A DNA stretch of 64,000 nt from Gracilimonas sp965227785. GTDB taxonomy: Bacteria; Bacteroidota; Rhodothermia; Balneolales; Balneolaceae. The notes beneath the pieces are model-generated. The model did not search any database. It worked only from the letters and a program-made list of their open reading frames with translations, and had not been told where the DNA came from. The stretch covers positions 2,542,001 through 2,606,000 of the forward strand of contig NZ_OZ245785.1 of assembly GCF_965227785.1 (NCBI RefSeq). Reading direction: 5' to 3'. Positions 1-7,832 of the stretch are shown here, piece after piece (position 1 is the stretch's first letter; each line of letters begins with the position of its first letter). Both the position numbers and the translations under genes were made by a program.

Positions 1-576
1 CGGTGCAATCACAAACGAGCAATATCCGGCATTCGGATTATTCTCGAAATAATTCTGATGGTAATTTTCAGCTACATAGTAATTCTCAAGCGGCTGAATT
101 TTAGTCACAATTGGGTCTTCCCAAAGATCTGACTCGTCTGTTTTCTTTAATGATTTCTCCGCAATTTCTTTCTGTTCTTCGTTGTGATAAAAGATGACCG
201 AGCGGTACATGGGGCCAATATCATTCCCCTGTCTGTTTAAAGTGGTGGGATTATGGGTGTGCCATAATATCTCCAGGAGCTCTTCGTAGCTGATAACTTC
301 GGGATCGTAGTGGATGCGGGCCACTTCGGCATGGCCGGTCGTGCCGGTTGTCACTTCTTTGTAGGAGGGATTTTCCACATGACCACCGGAGTATCCCGAC
401 TCCACATGCTCGATTCCTTCTACCAATTCATAAATAGCTTCCACACACCAAAAACATCCCGCGCCGAAAGTAGCTTTCTCTAAATTTTTCACTTTATTCA
501 TATCCATATCCTGAGCTGATAATGATAATGTTGACAGACTAAATAGTAGTCCGGTTATAAAAAATGATTTCACCAT
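1..576 (-). CDS. msrA: Peptide-methionine (S)-S-oxide reductase MsrA, partial (C-terminus cut by window edge)
   Basis: Reduces methionine-S-sulfoxide in proteins, repairing oxidative damage. Translating the complement from the ATG at 576 gives 192 residues with no stop before the window edge. Residues 1-21 look like a signal peptide ending LSLSAQ, so the enzyme is probably periplasmic or outer-membrane associated. The catalytic GCFWC motif is at residues 40-44 (nucleophile Cys41). SGYSGGH, GHAEVARIHYDP and YHQNYF, all typical of MsrA, follow. The sequence ends ...GYCSFVIAP at base 1, so little is missing unless an MsrB domain is fused beyond the edge. It is transcribed away from the RAYT remnant. 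Confidence 0.93.
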   Translation of the reverse strand, partial: MVKSFFITGLLFSLSTLSLSAQDMDMNKVKNLEKATFGAGCFWCVEAIYELVEGIEHVESGYSGGHVENPSYKEVTTGTTGHAEVARIHYDPEVISYEELLEILWHTHNPTTLNRQGNDIGPMYRSVIFYHNEEQKEIAEKSLKKTDESDLWEDPIVTKIQPLENYYVAENYHQNYFENNPNAGYCSFVIAP

Positions 577-754
577 AACAACCTATTTCTATTTGTGGTT
601 CTTGGATTAGACAACATTAATCTTGATTCTATTACGAGGTTACAACAAATACTCCGCAAGTCTTCGTTTCCTTAAAGCAGAATCAAGCTATCTTCAATAA
701 TACAATACGTTTTTTTGTAGAAATCAGATTGGAGACAAAAATTAAGGTGTTGTT

Positions 755-1045
755 TTGAGTAAACACATGAAATCATTTCCTGCCCGTAGAGGCACGATGC
801 ATCGTGCCTCTACCAGGGTTGGTATTGAAAATGATTCACAAAAACGATTTGGGCCACAACGTAAAAACCTGGCCTCGATCATGCGTGGTTATAAATCGGC
901 TGTAACCATTCGTTCACGAAAGATAAACCCTGAATTTTGTTGGCAATCAAATTATCATGACCGGGTGATCAGAGACTATCGGGAGTACGAATATATTGCC
1001 GATTATATTTTCGACAATGTTCACCGCTGGAAATTGGATGTGTAA
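755..1045 (+). pseudogene. Remnant of REP-associated tyrosine transposase (RAYT, IS200/Y1-like)
   Basis: About 96 codons survive from a TTG at 755. Residues from about 33 on (FGPQRKNLASIMRGYKSAV, then a CWQSNYHDRVIRD-like stretch, then YIADYIFDNVHRWKLD) match the C-terminal half of Y1/RAYT transposases as I know the family. These enzymes act on single-stranded DNA at REP palindromes. The N-terminal half, including the HUH metal-binding motif, is absent, so the protein should be inactive. A perfect 28-bp palindrome lies inside the frame at 786-813. The remnant lies downstream of the tRNA-Leu terminator, a plausible neutral landing site. Confidence 0.75.
786..813. repeat. Perfect 28-bp palindrome (REP-like) inside the RAYT remnant
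   Basis: The left arm GTAGAGGCACGATG is followed directly by its exact reverse complement CATCGTGCCTCTAC. The pairing stops at the flanking bases. Imperfect palindromes of this kind are the substrates that RAYT transposases mobilise. Here the palindrome is embedded in the reading frame and is translated as ARRGTMHRAST. Confidence 0.85.
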
Positions 1046-1110
1046 TAGTAGCTGAAATTTCTGTATCTATATAAACTCTAAAACCAATTCTGACAAGGGT
1101 ACAAGTCATA

Positions 1111-1143
1111 AAAAAGCCTGTCTCTGAAATCAGAAACAGGCTT
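1111..1143 (-). terminator. Rho-independent terminator of tRNA-Leu
   Basis: Read on the minus strand, AAGCCTGT and ACAGGCTT form a stem extended by TCTGA/TCAGA around a short loop, followed by a T run. It starts 10 bp past the 3' end of the tRNA-Leu gene. Confidence 0.85.
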
Positions 1144-1152
1144 GGGAAAATG

Positions 1153-1236
1153 TGCTCACGAGAGGAATCGAACCTCCACGGCCGTTAGGCCATACGCCCC
1201 TCAAGCGCACGCGTCTACCAGTTCCGCCACGTGAGC
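1153..1236 (-). tRNA. tRNA-Leu (anticodon GAG)
   Basis: The complement starts GCTCACGTGGCGGAACTGG and ends CGTGAGCA. It has a 7-bp acceptor stem (GCTCACG/CGTGAGC), the class II D-loop GGTAGACGC, an anticodon loop TTGAGGG giving anticodon GAG, a long variable arm with a paired GGCC/GGCC core, and a T-arm GAGGTTCGATTCCTC. CCA is not encoded. Length is 84 nt, normal for tRNA-Leu. Confidence 0.95.
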
Positions 1237-1301
1237 ATTGGTAGTTAATGAAGGGCGACAAAGATAGCACTTTTAGCCTTCAAAATTCAATGCATTCCCA
1301 C

Positions 1302-1336
1302 AAAAAAACCCATCCAATTTAATGAATGGGTTTTTG
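1302..1336. terminator. Bidirectional terminator hairpin
   Basis: AAAAACCCAT and ATGGGTTTTT flank a short AT-rich loop, giving A-tract and T-tract on either side. It lies about 170 bp downstream of the TPR gene stop, so it probably ends the minus-strand dnaA-to-TPR transcript. Confidence 0.7.
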
Positions 1337-1421
1337 CTGAGTGTACATCCGTTCAGATATTCACTTCAGGCTTAGACGAATCGTTATTATGCAATCATTA
1401 GACGATTCACTTTAACCTAAA

Positions 1422-1504
1422 GTTCTATGTTCAGACAAAAGAGTCAGGAGCAAGGTGAGTACCTTTAAATTTCAGTGTTGGATGTTCCTTGTTCGACATT
1501 CCTT
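1422..1504. repeat. Degenerate 7-bp-periodic repeat at the 3' end of the TPR gene
   Basis: Consecutive heptads GTTGGAT, GTTCCTT, GTTCGAC and ATTCCTT occupy 1477-1504, preceded by TTTCAGT at 1470-1476. GTTCTAT and GTTCAGA lie at 1422-1435. The last unit touches the stop codon of the minus-strand TPR gene. The pattern matches other gene-3' heptad tracts in this window (see findings). Confidence 0.5.
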
Positions 1505-2049
1505 TACTCTTCTTCAAGCTGTCGTTTGGCGTATTCATTCTCGGGGTCGATTTTCAACGCTTGCTCGTAATAGGTTCGTGCTTTATCAGTTTGCCCTCCT
1601 TTATTAATCATATCGCCCATCAGAATCCAGTTCTCAGCATCTTTGGGATCTTTTTTGATGCGCTCGATCAGGTAAGGGATGGCTTCCTGTCCGCGGTCGG
1701 TCATCAGCATCAACATCACTTTATTTCGGTGAGCGGCAGAGATATCATTTAGTTCAATGGCTTTATCAAAATCTTCTTCAGCCCCATCCAGCTTCTCGAG
1801 TTGCATCCGAACGTTACCACGGAGGTTATAGTAAGCAGCATTATCATCATCCAGCTCCAAAGCTTTTTCAATAGCTTCGATGCTGTGGCTCCACTGGTTC
1901 AGCTGCTGCATAACTAAAGCTTCCAGATACCAGGCTTCGTGAGCATCAGGCTGCTCCTTTTGTAGTTCTCTTGCCACATCAAGGGCGTAATCAATGTCTT
2001 TTTCCCTTAATAGTTCAAATCCTTTGTTCAGTTTCTCTTCGAAATTCAT
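1504..2049 (-). CDS. Tetratricopeptide-repeat protein
   Basis: A 181-residue protein built almost entirely of TPR helices. Units such as AWYLEALVMQQLNQWSHSIE, AYYNLRGNVRMQLEKLDGAE and NWILMGDMINKGGQTDKAR each show the W/L-G-Y-A-P spacing of the repeat. There is no signal peptide or membrane segment, so it is likely a cytoplasmic protein-interaction scaffold; the partner is unknown. It is the last gene of the dnaA-led minus-strand run, 9 bp after the DUF4834-like gene. Confidence 0.85.
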   Translation of the reverse strand: MNFEEKLNKGFELLREKDIDYALDVARELQKEQPDAHEAWYLEALVMQQLNQWSHSIEAIEKALELDDDNAAYYNLRGNVRMQLEKLDGAEEDFDKAIELNDISAAHRNKVMLMLMTDRGQEAIPYLIERIKKDPKDAENWILMGDMINKGGQTDKARTYYEQALKIDPENEYAKRQLEEE

Positions 2050-2058
2050 GGAGTTTTT

Positions 2059-2247
2059 TTAATTGTCTTTATTTGAAAGATCTTCGTATTCGGCTTCTTC
2101 AATTTCATCAAAGCGATTTCGCCGGCTTCTTGATCCTCCGCTAAACGGATTGAAGTTTTGCTGGCGCTTATTGGAAGGTAAGAACAATCGATTGATATAT
2201 CTCACCAAAAGGAAAAATACAATGCTAAAAAATATAAACTTAAGCAT
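2059..2247 (-). CDS. Small single-pass membrane protein, DUF4834-like
   Basis: A 62-residue protein: one hydrophobic N-terminal helix (FIFFSIVFFLLVRYINRLFL, residues 4-23), then a short basic stretch and an acidic tail. This layout and its length resemble DUF4834, a small Bacteroidota membrane family; the assignment rests on general resemblance. It sits 5 bp after the deoxynucleoside kinase and before the TPR gene, so it is probably cotranscribed. Function unknown. Confidence 0.65.
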   Translation of the reverse strand: MLKFIFFSIVFFLLVRYINRLFLPSNKRQQNFNPFSGGSRSRRNRFDEIEEAEYEDLSNKDN

Positions 2248-2252
2248 GGTTC

Positions 2253-2894
2253 TCAGGGTGCAATATGAATGTGTGTATTGGTATGAACCGGCTTTTCAAA
2301 AATCTGTTCTTCGATGTAATCCAAGTGCTCTTCATTATTGACAAAATCTATCTCCGAAGCACTCAAAACAATCAGGGGTGCCCGGTTATAATGATGGAAA
2401 AAATGATTGTAAGCATCATTCAGCTCTTTCAGATATTCAGGTGTGATGTTTTGCTCGTAGTCACGCCCCCTGCTTTCAATGTTCTCCAGAAGCCGGTCAA
2501 CGGAAGACTGTATAAAAATAATCAGGTCGGGTTGAGCGGCTATCCCCGTCATGATGTTAAAGATATTATCATATAGTGCCAGTTCATCCGGGTCGAGGTT
2601 CAAGCGGGCAAAAATACGATCCTTATCAAAAATGTAATCAGAGATCGTAAACTGGTGGAACAAGTCTTGACTCATCATGTTTTGCTGCTGCTTAAACCGA
2701 CTTGCCAAAAAAGCCAGCTGAGTCTGGAAAGCATAACGCTCACGGTCTTCATAAAATTTTGGGAGGAAGGGATTGTCTTCAAATTCCTCCAGTACCAGTC
2801 GGGCGTTTCGTCGTTCAGCCAATAACGTTGCGAGCGAAGTTTTTCCGGCTCCAATTACGCCTTCAATGGCAATAAAATCATAAGAATTGGACAT
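2253..2894 (-). CDS. Deoxynucleoside kinase (deoxyadenosine/deoxyguanosine kinase family)
   Basis: Phosphorylates deoxynucleosides in the dNTP salvage pathway. The P-loop GVIGAGKT is at residues 12-19. EEFEDNPFLPKFYED gives the substrate-site glutamate followed by the family's NPFL. DKDRIFARLNL carries the DR(I/A)FA element, and SRGRDYEQ is the LID arginine region. 213 residues is normal for bacterial dNKs. Folate enzymes lie just upstream and feed nucleotide synthesis, so the grouping is biochemically sensible. Specificity (dA, dG or dC) cannot be read from sequence alone. Confidence 0.9.
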   Translation of the reverse strand: MSNSYDFIAIEGVIGAGKTSLATLLAERRNARLVLEEFEDNPFLPKFYEDRERYAFQTQLAFLASRFKQQQNMMSQDLFHQFTISDYIFDKDRIFARLNLDPDELALYDNIFNIMTGIAAQPDLIIFIQSSVDRLLENIESRGRDYEQNITPEYLKELNDAYNHFFHHYNRAPLIVLSASEIDFVNNEEHLDYIEEQIFEKPVHTNTHIHIAP

Positions 2895-2897
2895 CAG

Positions 2898-3386
2898 CTA
2901 CCAGTTCAAGGTTGTTTTAACAATTTCGAGATCCGGGGCCTGTTCTATTAAGGTATCCACGTGCTGAGCGGAAACGGGATCTTTCCAGTCTGGAAAAATG
3001 TCTTTTAAAGGCAACAGAACAAACAAACGCCGGCTATATTCCTGATGGGGAATGATAAGGGTATCTGTTTCAACGACCAAGTTATCATAGGCAATTATAT
3101 CCAAATCGATAGTACGGGCGGTCCATTTGGGATAACGGGAAGGGCGCCCCTGTTTCTTCTCCTGAATTTTGAGCTCGTTGAATAATTCTTCGGAAGACAG
3201 TTCGGTTTGGATGACAATTACTCCATTTAAGAAATCATTCTCCGAAGGTCCGACGGGTTCCGACTTATAAATTACGGAGGTTAGTATGCCATCATCAGAA
3301 AGTGACTCCAGGAACGAAGCGGCTTTTTGAAGCTGACGATGAGGGTTGTTCAGATTTGATCCCAGTGCAATAACTACCTGGGCCAT
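2898..3386 (-). CDS. folK: 2-amino-4-hydroxy-6-hydroxymethyldihydropteridine diphosphokinase
   Basis: Transfers pyrophosphate from ATP to 6-hydroxymethyl-7,8-dihydropterin in folate synthesis. The family pattern is clear: VIALGSNL at the N-terminus, SEPVGPSENDFLNGV (substrate pocket), then the signature ARTIDLDIIAYDN with metal-binding aspartates, and IPHQEYSRRLFVLLPL. 162 residues is typical. Its start overlaps the end of folB by 13 bp, implying coupled translation of consecutive pathway enzymes. Confidence 0.96.
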   Translation of the reverse strand: MAQVVIALGSNLNNPHRQLQKAASFLESLSDDGILTSVIYKSEPVGPSENDFLNGVIVIQTELSSEELFNELKIQEKKQGRPSRYPKWTARTIDLDIIAYDNLVVETDTLIIPHQEYSRRLFVLLPLKDIFPDWKDPVSAQHVDTLIEQAPDLEIVKTTLNW

Positions 3387-3733
3387 GACATCCTCGCTTC
3401 GGTGAACTCGGTCGGAGTGGAAAGGGGTGGAGAGAGCTTTCGAACTCTTACTTCAAATTGGTTAAGTTCGGAAAATTGTTCAGCAATAGTGGTTCCTATC
3501 TGATGGCATAAATGCTCGATGAGGTCAACGGATTTGCCACTCATAATTTCGGCACAAATCCGGTGAACCCTGGTGTAGTCTAAAGCATCGGAAAGCTGAT
3601 CGGATTCACCTGCCTTTGAAAGATCGGCTTCAAAAATGACATCAACTTCAAAATCATTTCCCTCTTCTTTTTCGTGTTCATGCACTCCGTGAAATGCTCT
3701 GAACTTCATCCCTTTGATGGTGAGGGTGTCCAT
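3374..3733 (-). CDS. folB: Dihydroneopterin aldolase
   Basis: Cleaves 7,8-dihydroneopterin to 6-hydroxymethyldihydropterin, the step before FolK. FRAFHGVHEHEKEEGNDFEV near the N-terminus is the classic FolB opening with the conserved HG and E residues, and KLSPPLSTPTEF closes the protein. 119 residues is the usual length. It starts 3 bp after the dnaA stop and overlaps folK, so it should be cotranscribed with dnaA. Confidence 0.95.
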   Translation of the reverse strand: MDTLTIKGMKFRAFHGVHEHEKEEGNDFEVDVIFEADLSKAGESDQLSDALDYTRVHRICAEIMSGKSVDLIEHLCHQIGTTIAEQFSELNQFEVRVRKLSPPLSTPTEFTEARMSWPR

Positions 3734-3736
3734 AAA

Positions 3737-5182
3737 TTACAGGCTGGCTACTTCTATACGCTGATGAAGTTCTTCAACCATGCGCTTGTGCTTGGCACTG
3801 GTCGAAATCCGTTCTTCCACCGTTGAAATGGCATGGATTACCGTAGAGTGATCACGTCCTCCAAAGTGAAGCCCGATAGTTTTTAAGCTGGACTTGGTAA
3901 ACTTTTTCGATAAGTACATCGCAATCTGGCGGGCTTCCACAATTTCCTGCTTCCGGGTTTTCTCACGTACTTTATTGGTGTCTATTCCGAAATAGTCACA
4001 TACATAGTTTTGAATGGACTCGATGGAAATCTGCGTGTTCGATTCTTTAACCATATCCTTAAGCACACGCTTGGCCATGGCGAGATCGATGTCATCAATA
4101 TTTTGCAGGGAAGCATGGGCCAATAATTTGATAATGGCACCTTCCAGGTCTCGAACATTTGACTTGAAATTATGAGCGATGAACTCAATTATTTGGGGGT
4201 CAATTTCTATGCCGTTATCGTTTGCCTTGCGCTCAAGAATAGCATAACGGGTTTCGTATTCCGGCATTTTGAGGTCGGCACTCAATCCCCAGCTGAATCG
4301 GGAGATCAGTCGTTCTTCAATATCGGGAACATCTTTTGGTGCGCGGTCACTGCTTAAAATAATTTGTTTTCCATCCTGGTGAAGCGCGTTAAAAATGTGG
4401 AAGAACTCCTCCTGGGTTTTCTCTTTCCCACTGAAAAACTGAATATCATCTACCATTAGTACGTCAATATTTCGGTAGAACATGGAGAACTCACTGGCGC
4501 GGTTATTCCGGATGGCGTGTACAAACTCGTTAGTGAAAGCCTCCGAAGATATATATAGAACCGACTTCTCCTCCCCGAACTTTTCTTTAATCTTATTACC
4601 AATGCTTTGAACTAAATGTGTTTTTCCTAAACCGGTTGGCCCATATACAAAAAACGGATTAAAGGAATTACTTCCAGGGTTGTCGGCGATGGCCATGGCG
4701 GCTGAACGGGCAAGCCGGTTACAGTCACCTTCAATAAAGCGCTCAAATACGTAATTGTTGTTGAGGTTGGAATCGATTTTAGTCTTTCGGATTCCCGGAA
4801 TCACAAAAGGATTTTCGATGCGATCGGGATGGTACTCCGGGTAGCCGTTGGATTCCTGAGGTTGGACCGGACCCATAGGTCGTTGTGGCATTCGGACCGA
4901 GCGGTTGTGTTCAAACTGATCCGACTTTTCCATGACAATGGAGTACTCTAATTTGCCTTCCGGACCAAGTACTTTTGCCAGGGTAGAACGGAGCATATTA
5001 TAGTAGTGCTCTTCCAGCCATTCGTACCAAAACTGACTGGGTACCTGAACGGTGAGTGTGTTGTCTTTCAGAGACACCGGCTTAATCGGCTCAAACCAGG
5101 ATTTATACTTCTGATAGCTAATGTTGTCCTTAATAATATCCAGGCATTTATCCCATGCCGATTCAACCGAAAGCTCGTGCAA
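3737..5182 (-). CDS. dnaA: Chromosomal replication initiator protein DnaA
   Basis: Binds DnaA boxes and opens the origin using ATP. Domain I covers residues 1-85, a Pro/Gln-rich linker about 90-130, then the AAA+ domain with Walker A GPTGLGKT (181-188) and Walker B VLMVDDIQFF. The C-terminal DNA-binding domain carries the DnaA signature around GGRDHSTVIHA (about 441-451). The start is a TTG preceded by a purine-rich AAGGGGGA, one of the few SD-like sites here; an in-frame TAA lies just upstream, so no longer start is possible. The 380-bp region ahead of it contains four DnaA-box-like sites. Confidence 0.97.
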   Translation of the reverse strand: MHELSVESAWDKCLDIIKDNISYQKYKSWFEPIKPVSLKDNTLTVQVPSQFWYEWLEEHYYNMLRSTLAKVLGPEGKLEYSIVMEKSDQFEHNRSVRMPQRPMGPVQPQESNGYPEYHPDRIENPFVIPGIRKTKIDSNLNNNYVFERFIEGDCNRLARSAAMAIADNPGSNSFNPFFVYGPTGLGKTHLVQSIGNKIKEKFGEEKSVLYISSEAFTNEFVHAIRNNRASEFSMFYRNIDVLMVDDIQFFSGKEKTQEEFFHIFNALHQDGKQIILSSDRAPKDVPDIEERLISRFSWGLSADLKMPEYETRYAILERKANDNGIEIDPQIIEFIAHNFKSNVRDLEGAIIKLLAHASLQNIDDIDLAMAKRVLKDMVKESNTQISIESIQNYVCDYFGIDTNKVREKTRKQEIVEARQIAMYLSKKFTKSSLKTIGLHFGGRDHSTVIHAISTVEERISTSAKHKRMVEELHQRIEVASL

Positions 5183-5562
5183 TTTCCCTAATCCCCCTTA
5201 CAGGTGTACTTAATGTTGTCAGATCAAACCAAAACCAGTTATCCACAGGAAGAAGTGCGTATGCTGATTTTGTTCTGCTGAGAAAATGGCAATTTATCGG
5301 GCACTTGTCAAACAGCAGTCCGTCTATTTTCGAAAAGTTATCCACATTGTAAAATAGCGGGTAATATCATGCGCAGCAGCTACTTATAGAATTCGATAAA
5401 AAATTCTAAAGTTCTTCTTGACAGCGGTTAATATTGCCGTAACACTGAATTAACCTTGATCAGAAAGAAGGGGAGCATAAAGAAAGTTTTTTTCCACAAG
5501 TTTTCCACAATTTTAAAATGAATCAAAAATCACGGAAAGCAATTTAAAAAATTAGCTTTAAA
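5183..5562. other. Candidate replication origin / dnaA regulatory region
   Basis: A 380-bp non-coding gap between the prmC stop and dnaA start. It contains two perfect DnaA boxes TTATCCACA (5239-5247, 5338-5346) and two one-mismatch boxes TTTTCCACA spaced 11 bp apart (5490-5498, 5501-5509), all in the same orientation. The half next to prmC is very AT-rich (about 5510-5562), as expected for an unwinding element. Clustered boxes upstream of dnaA are known both as oriC and as autoregulatory sites; sequence alone cannot separate these. No other gene is visible in the gap. Confidence 0.6.
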
Positions 5563-6423
5563 TCAAGCTTTTTTTGCTTTTAAAAATCGGGTTTTTTGTC
5601 CGTAGTCATTTTTCAATTCAGCGGTCCATTTTGCTTGTTTAAACAGGCCAAGCACTTCACCGCTATTATCCTCGTGAAGCTCCAGAAAAACGGTTCCATC
5701 GGGAGATAATATACCCGAGCTTAGCTGCTCTAAGGCCCCGTACATTTGTGCTGTCGATTCACAAAATAACGCTTCCTCAGGTTCATAATCTTTTACCTCT
5801 TTGTCGAGCGTAGATTTTTCGTTGTGCAAGATATAAGGCGGGTTCGAAATGATCAGGTCAAACGAGCGATCTGAAAAAGCCTGTGGGTTGAAAAGGTCAT
5901 CTTGAGCAAAGCTGATGTTGACTTCATTTTGCTCGGCATTTTTTTGGGCAACGGATAATGCTTTTTCAGAAATATCAGATGCAAAAACGTCCCATTCAGG
6001 TCGGGCCTTTTTTAATGCAACGGGAATGCAACCGGAGCCGGTACCAACATCCAGGACCGTGAGTGCTTCATCCCTGGGGTGAAGTTCCAGAATCCAGGCT
6101 ACGAGTTCTTCAGTTTCCTGCCGGGGAATAAGAACTCCGGGTTCCACCAGTATCTGGACTTCGTGAAAATCGGTATGCCCGGTAATATATTGAAGGGGCT
6201 CGTGAGTGGCGCGACGTTTAACTAATGGACGCAACTCACCCAGTTCTTCAGCAGTAAGTGGCCGATCGTAGATTAAATAAAGGTCCAGCCGTTTTACGGA
6301 AAGCACATCGGCAAGGAGCCACTCAATGCTCATTCTCGGGGACTTGACGTTTTTTTCCTCGAAAAACCCGGTAGCCCACTTCAGCATGCTAAGAACCGTC
6401 CATTCGGAAGGTGCTTTGGGCAT
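5563..6423 (-). CDS. prmC: Peptide chain release factor N(5)-glutamine methyltransferase
   Basis: Methylates the GGQ glutamine of release factors using SAM. An N-terminal helical domain (about 1-75) precedes the Rossmann methyltransferase fold: PRQETEEL (100-107), SAM-binding VLDVGTGSGCIP (123-134) and the catalytic NPPY (194-197). 286 residues is the normal length. It is 3 bp from an upstream unknown gene and should be cotranscribed with it. Confidence 0.96.
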   Translation of the reverse strand: MPKAPSEWTVLSMLKWATGFFEEKNVKSPRMSIEWLLADVLSVKRLDLYLIYDRPLTAEELGELRPLVKRRATHEPLQYITGHTDFHEVQILVEPGVLIPRQETEELVAWILELHPRDEALTVLDVGTGSGCIPVALKKARPEWDVFASDISEKALSVAQKNAEQNEVNISFAQDDLFNPQAFSDRSFDLIISNPPYILHNEKSTLDKEVKDYEPEEALFCESTAQMYGALEQLSSGILSPDGTVFLELHEDNSGEVLGLFKQAKWTAELKNDYGQKTRFLKAKKA

Positions 6424-6426
6424 GAA

Positions 6427-6813
6427 CTACTCTTCCTCGGCTTGCTTAGGCGGCTGTTCTTCCTGAAGGGTTAGCCCGTGACGCTTGGAAAAATCCAGAA
6501 TAAAGTCGATTACATTAGACTCTACATTTCGCTCTTCAGACAGGGAACTTCCGCGAAATCCCATACGGCCGCCGGTTTTTTTCAGAACAATTTTGTTGTG
6601 TTTGCCCAAACTTTCCACAATACAGGTAAGGGTAACACTGGAATTAATTTGTTTTTCATACTCTTCATAAACGGCTACATAAATCGTTTCTGAAGATTCT
6701 TCGGGTGAGTATTCGTACAAAAATTTAGGCGGTTGCTCTTTGAATAATTTAGAAGACATTCTGCGAAGCGTTGCAGTTGGCCCAAATACAAAATAAGTTG
6801 TGTGTGAATTCAT
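6427..6813 (-). CDS. Conserved-looking protein of unknown function upstream of prmC
   Basis: I do not recognise the family. It encodes 128 residues from the ATG at 6813. The first 18 residues (MNSHTTYFVFGPTATLRR) look unlike the rest, and a second ATG at 6759 (MSSKLFKEQPPKFLYEY) may be the true start, giving 110 residues. The core alternates beta-like segments (TIYVAVYEEYE, SVTLTCIVESLG, KIVLKKTGG), then a helix (VIDFILDFSKRHGL) and an acidic tail. There is no signal peptide or membrane segment. The 3-bp gap to prmC implies one transcript. Confidence 0.7.
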   Translation of the reverse strand: MNSHTTYFVFGPTATLRRMSSKLFKEQPPKFLYEYSPEESSETIYVAVYEEYEKQINSSVTLTCIVESLGKHNKIVLKKTGGRMGFRGSSLSEERNVESNVIDFILDFSKRHGLTLQEEQPPKQAEEE

Positions 6814-6971
6814 GCTTTGTAGCTTGAATTAATTATTTTAAAGGAATGTTGTGTATATCGAAATTTGTGCTGAAAATAACAGGTTATTGCTTTAAGGCAA
6901 TAAGAAAAAGGATAAATTTTCGTTTACAAAACTGATAGTGCACTCAAAACATTCATAAACCCACTTTTTTG

Positions 6972-7832
6972 ATGAAAAAATTGACCTTTTTTACGCTTCT
7001 CTTTTCTCTTTTATGGGTTGGAAATCATGCTTTTGCACAATTTGGTGAGCCGGAAGTGCAGGAAAGGGAAGTTCCGAGGAACTTATATGATGAAGGATAC
7101 CGTGCAGGATTTGGCTTTAATTTTTCTCTGAATGATTTTGGTGTTGGCGCAGGCGGGCAGTTTCGTTTTGGGTTGAATTCTTATACTGAGGCCTTAATTA
7201 CCTTGAAAATGACAGGGCTCAAAGATCCTACTGAACAAACATTTATTGACTATACCTTTGGTTTTAAAACCGTGCCGGAAAAATATCAAAGGGTTATGGC
7301 TGTTCCACTATATATAGGATTGAAGAAGCGATTTTTTGCTGATGAAATTTCCGACAACTTCAGAGTATACAGCTCTCTGAGTGCTGGCCCAACTTTTGCG
7401 GTTTCTTATGCCTATTTTAATGATGTAACAGGAAATGGTTTCCGTGAGAATGATACCGGCATTTACGGTCGGTCAGAAAGAGTGAACGATGTATTTTCTG
7501 GTTGGGGTAATTCAGAGACTCACTGGGGTTTTGGCGGGGAGTTTGTAATTGGTGTTGACTTCGGAGAAAAATTTGCCAACCTCTCAAGTGTACAGTTTGG
7601 ATATACCATGAATTATTTTTCTGATGGAATCCAAGTGTTGGAGCCCTGCCAGCCCGACTTAAGCAGAGTCAATCAGCAGCCGGTTAACCCTTGTGGCTTT
7701 TCAGATATAAATGCCGTACCTGTTCTTTTGGGAGATGGTAGTGTAGGTCAGGCACCGTTGGAAAAAGCCAACGACCCCCGAAAATACTTCGGCACTGCTC
7801 AGATCTCCTTTATTTTTGGGTGGATGTGGTAA
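6972..7832 (+). CDS. Outer-membrane beta-barrel-like protein
   Basis: Starts at the ATG at 6972, just after an in-frame TTG. Residues 1-23 form a signal peptide ending HAFAQ. The remainder is rich in aromatic/Gly alternation typical of barrel strands (GFGFNFSLNDFGVGAGGQF, WGFGGEFVIGVDFG) and ends with ISFIFGWMW, whose terminal aromatic residue fits BAM-dependent insertion. No enzyme motif is seen. The last 23 bp overlap the convergent HAD gene. Function unknown; location inferred as outer membrane. Confidence 0.75.
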   Translation: MKKLTFFTLLFSLLWVGNHAFAQFGEPEVQEREVPRNLYDEGYRAGFGFNFSLNDFGVGAGGQFRFGLNSYTEALITLKMTGLKDPTEQTFIDYTFGFKTVPEKYQRVMAVPLYIGLKKRFFADEISDNFRVYSSLSAGPTFAVSYAYFNDVTGNGFRENDTGIYGRSERVNDVFSGWGNSETHWGFGGEFVIGVDFGEKFANLSSVQFGYTMNYFSDGIQVLEPCQPDLSRVNQQPVNPCGFSDINAVPVLLGDGSVGQAPLEKANDPRKYFGTAQISFIFGWMW

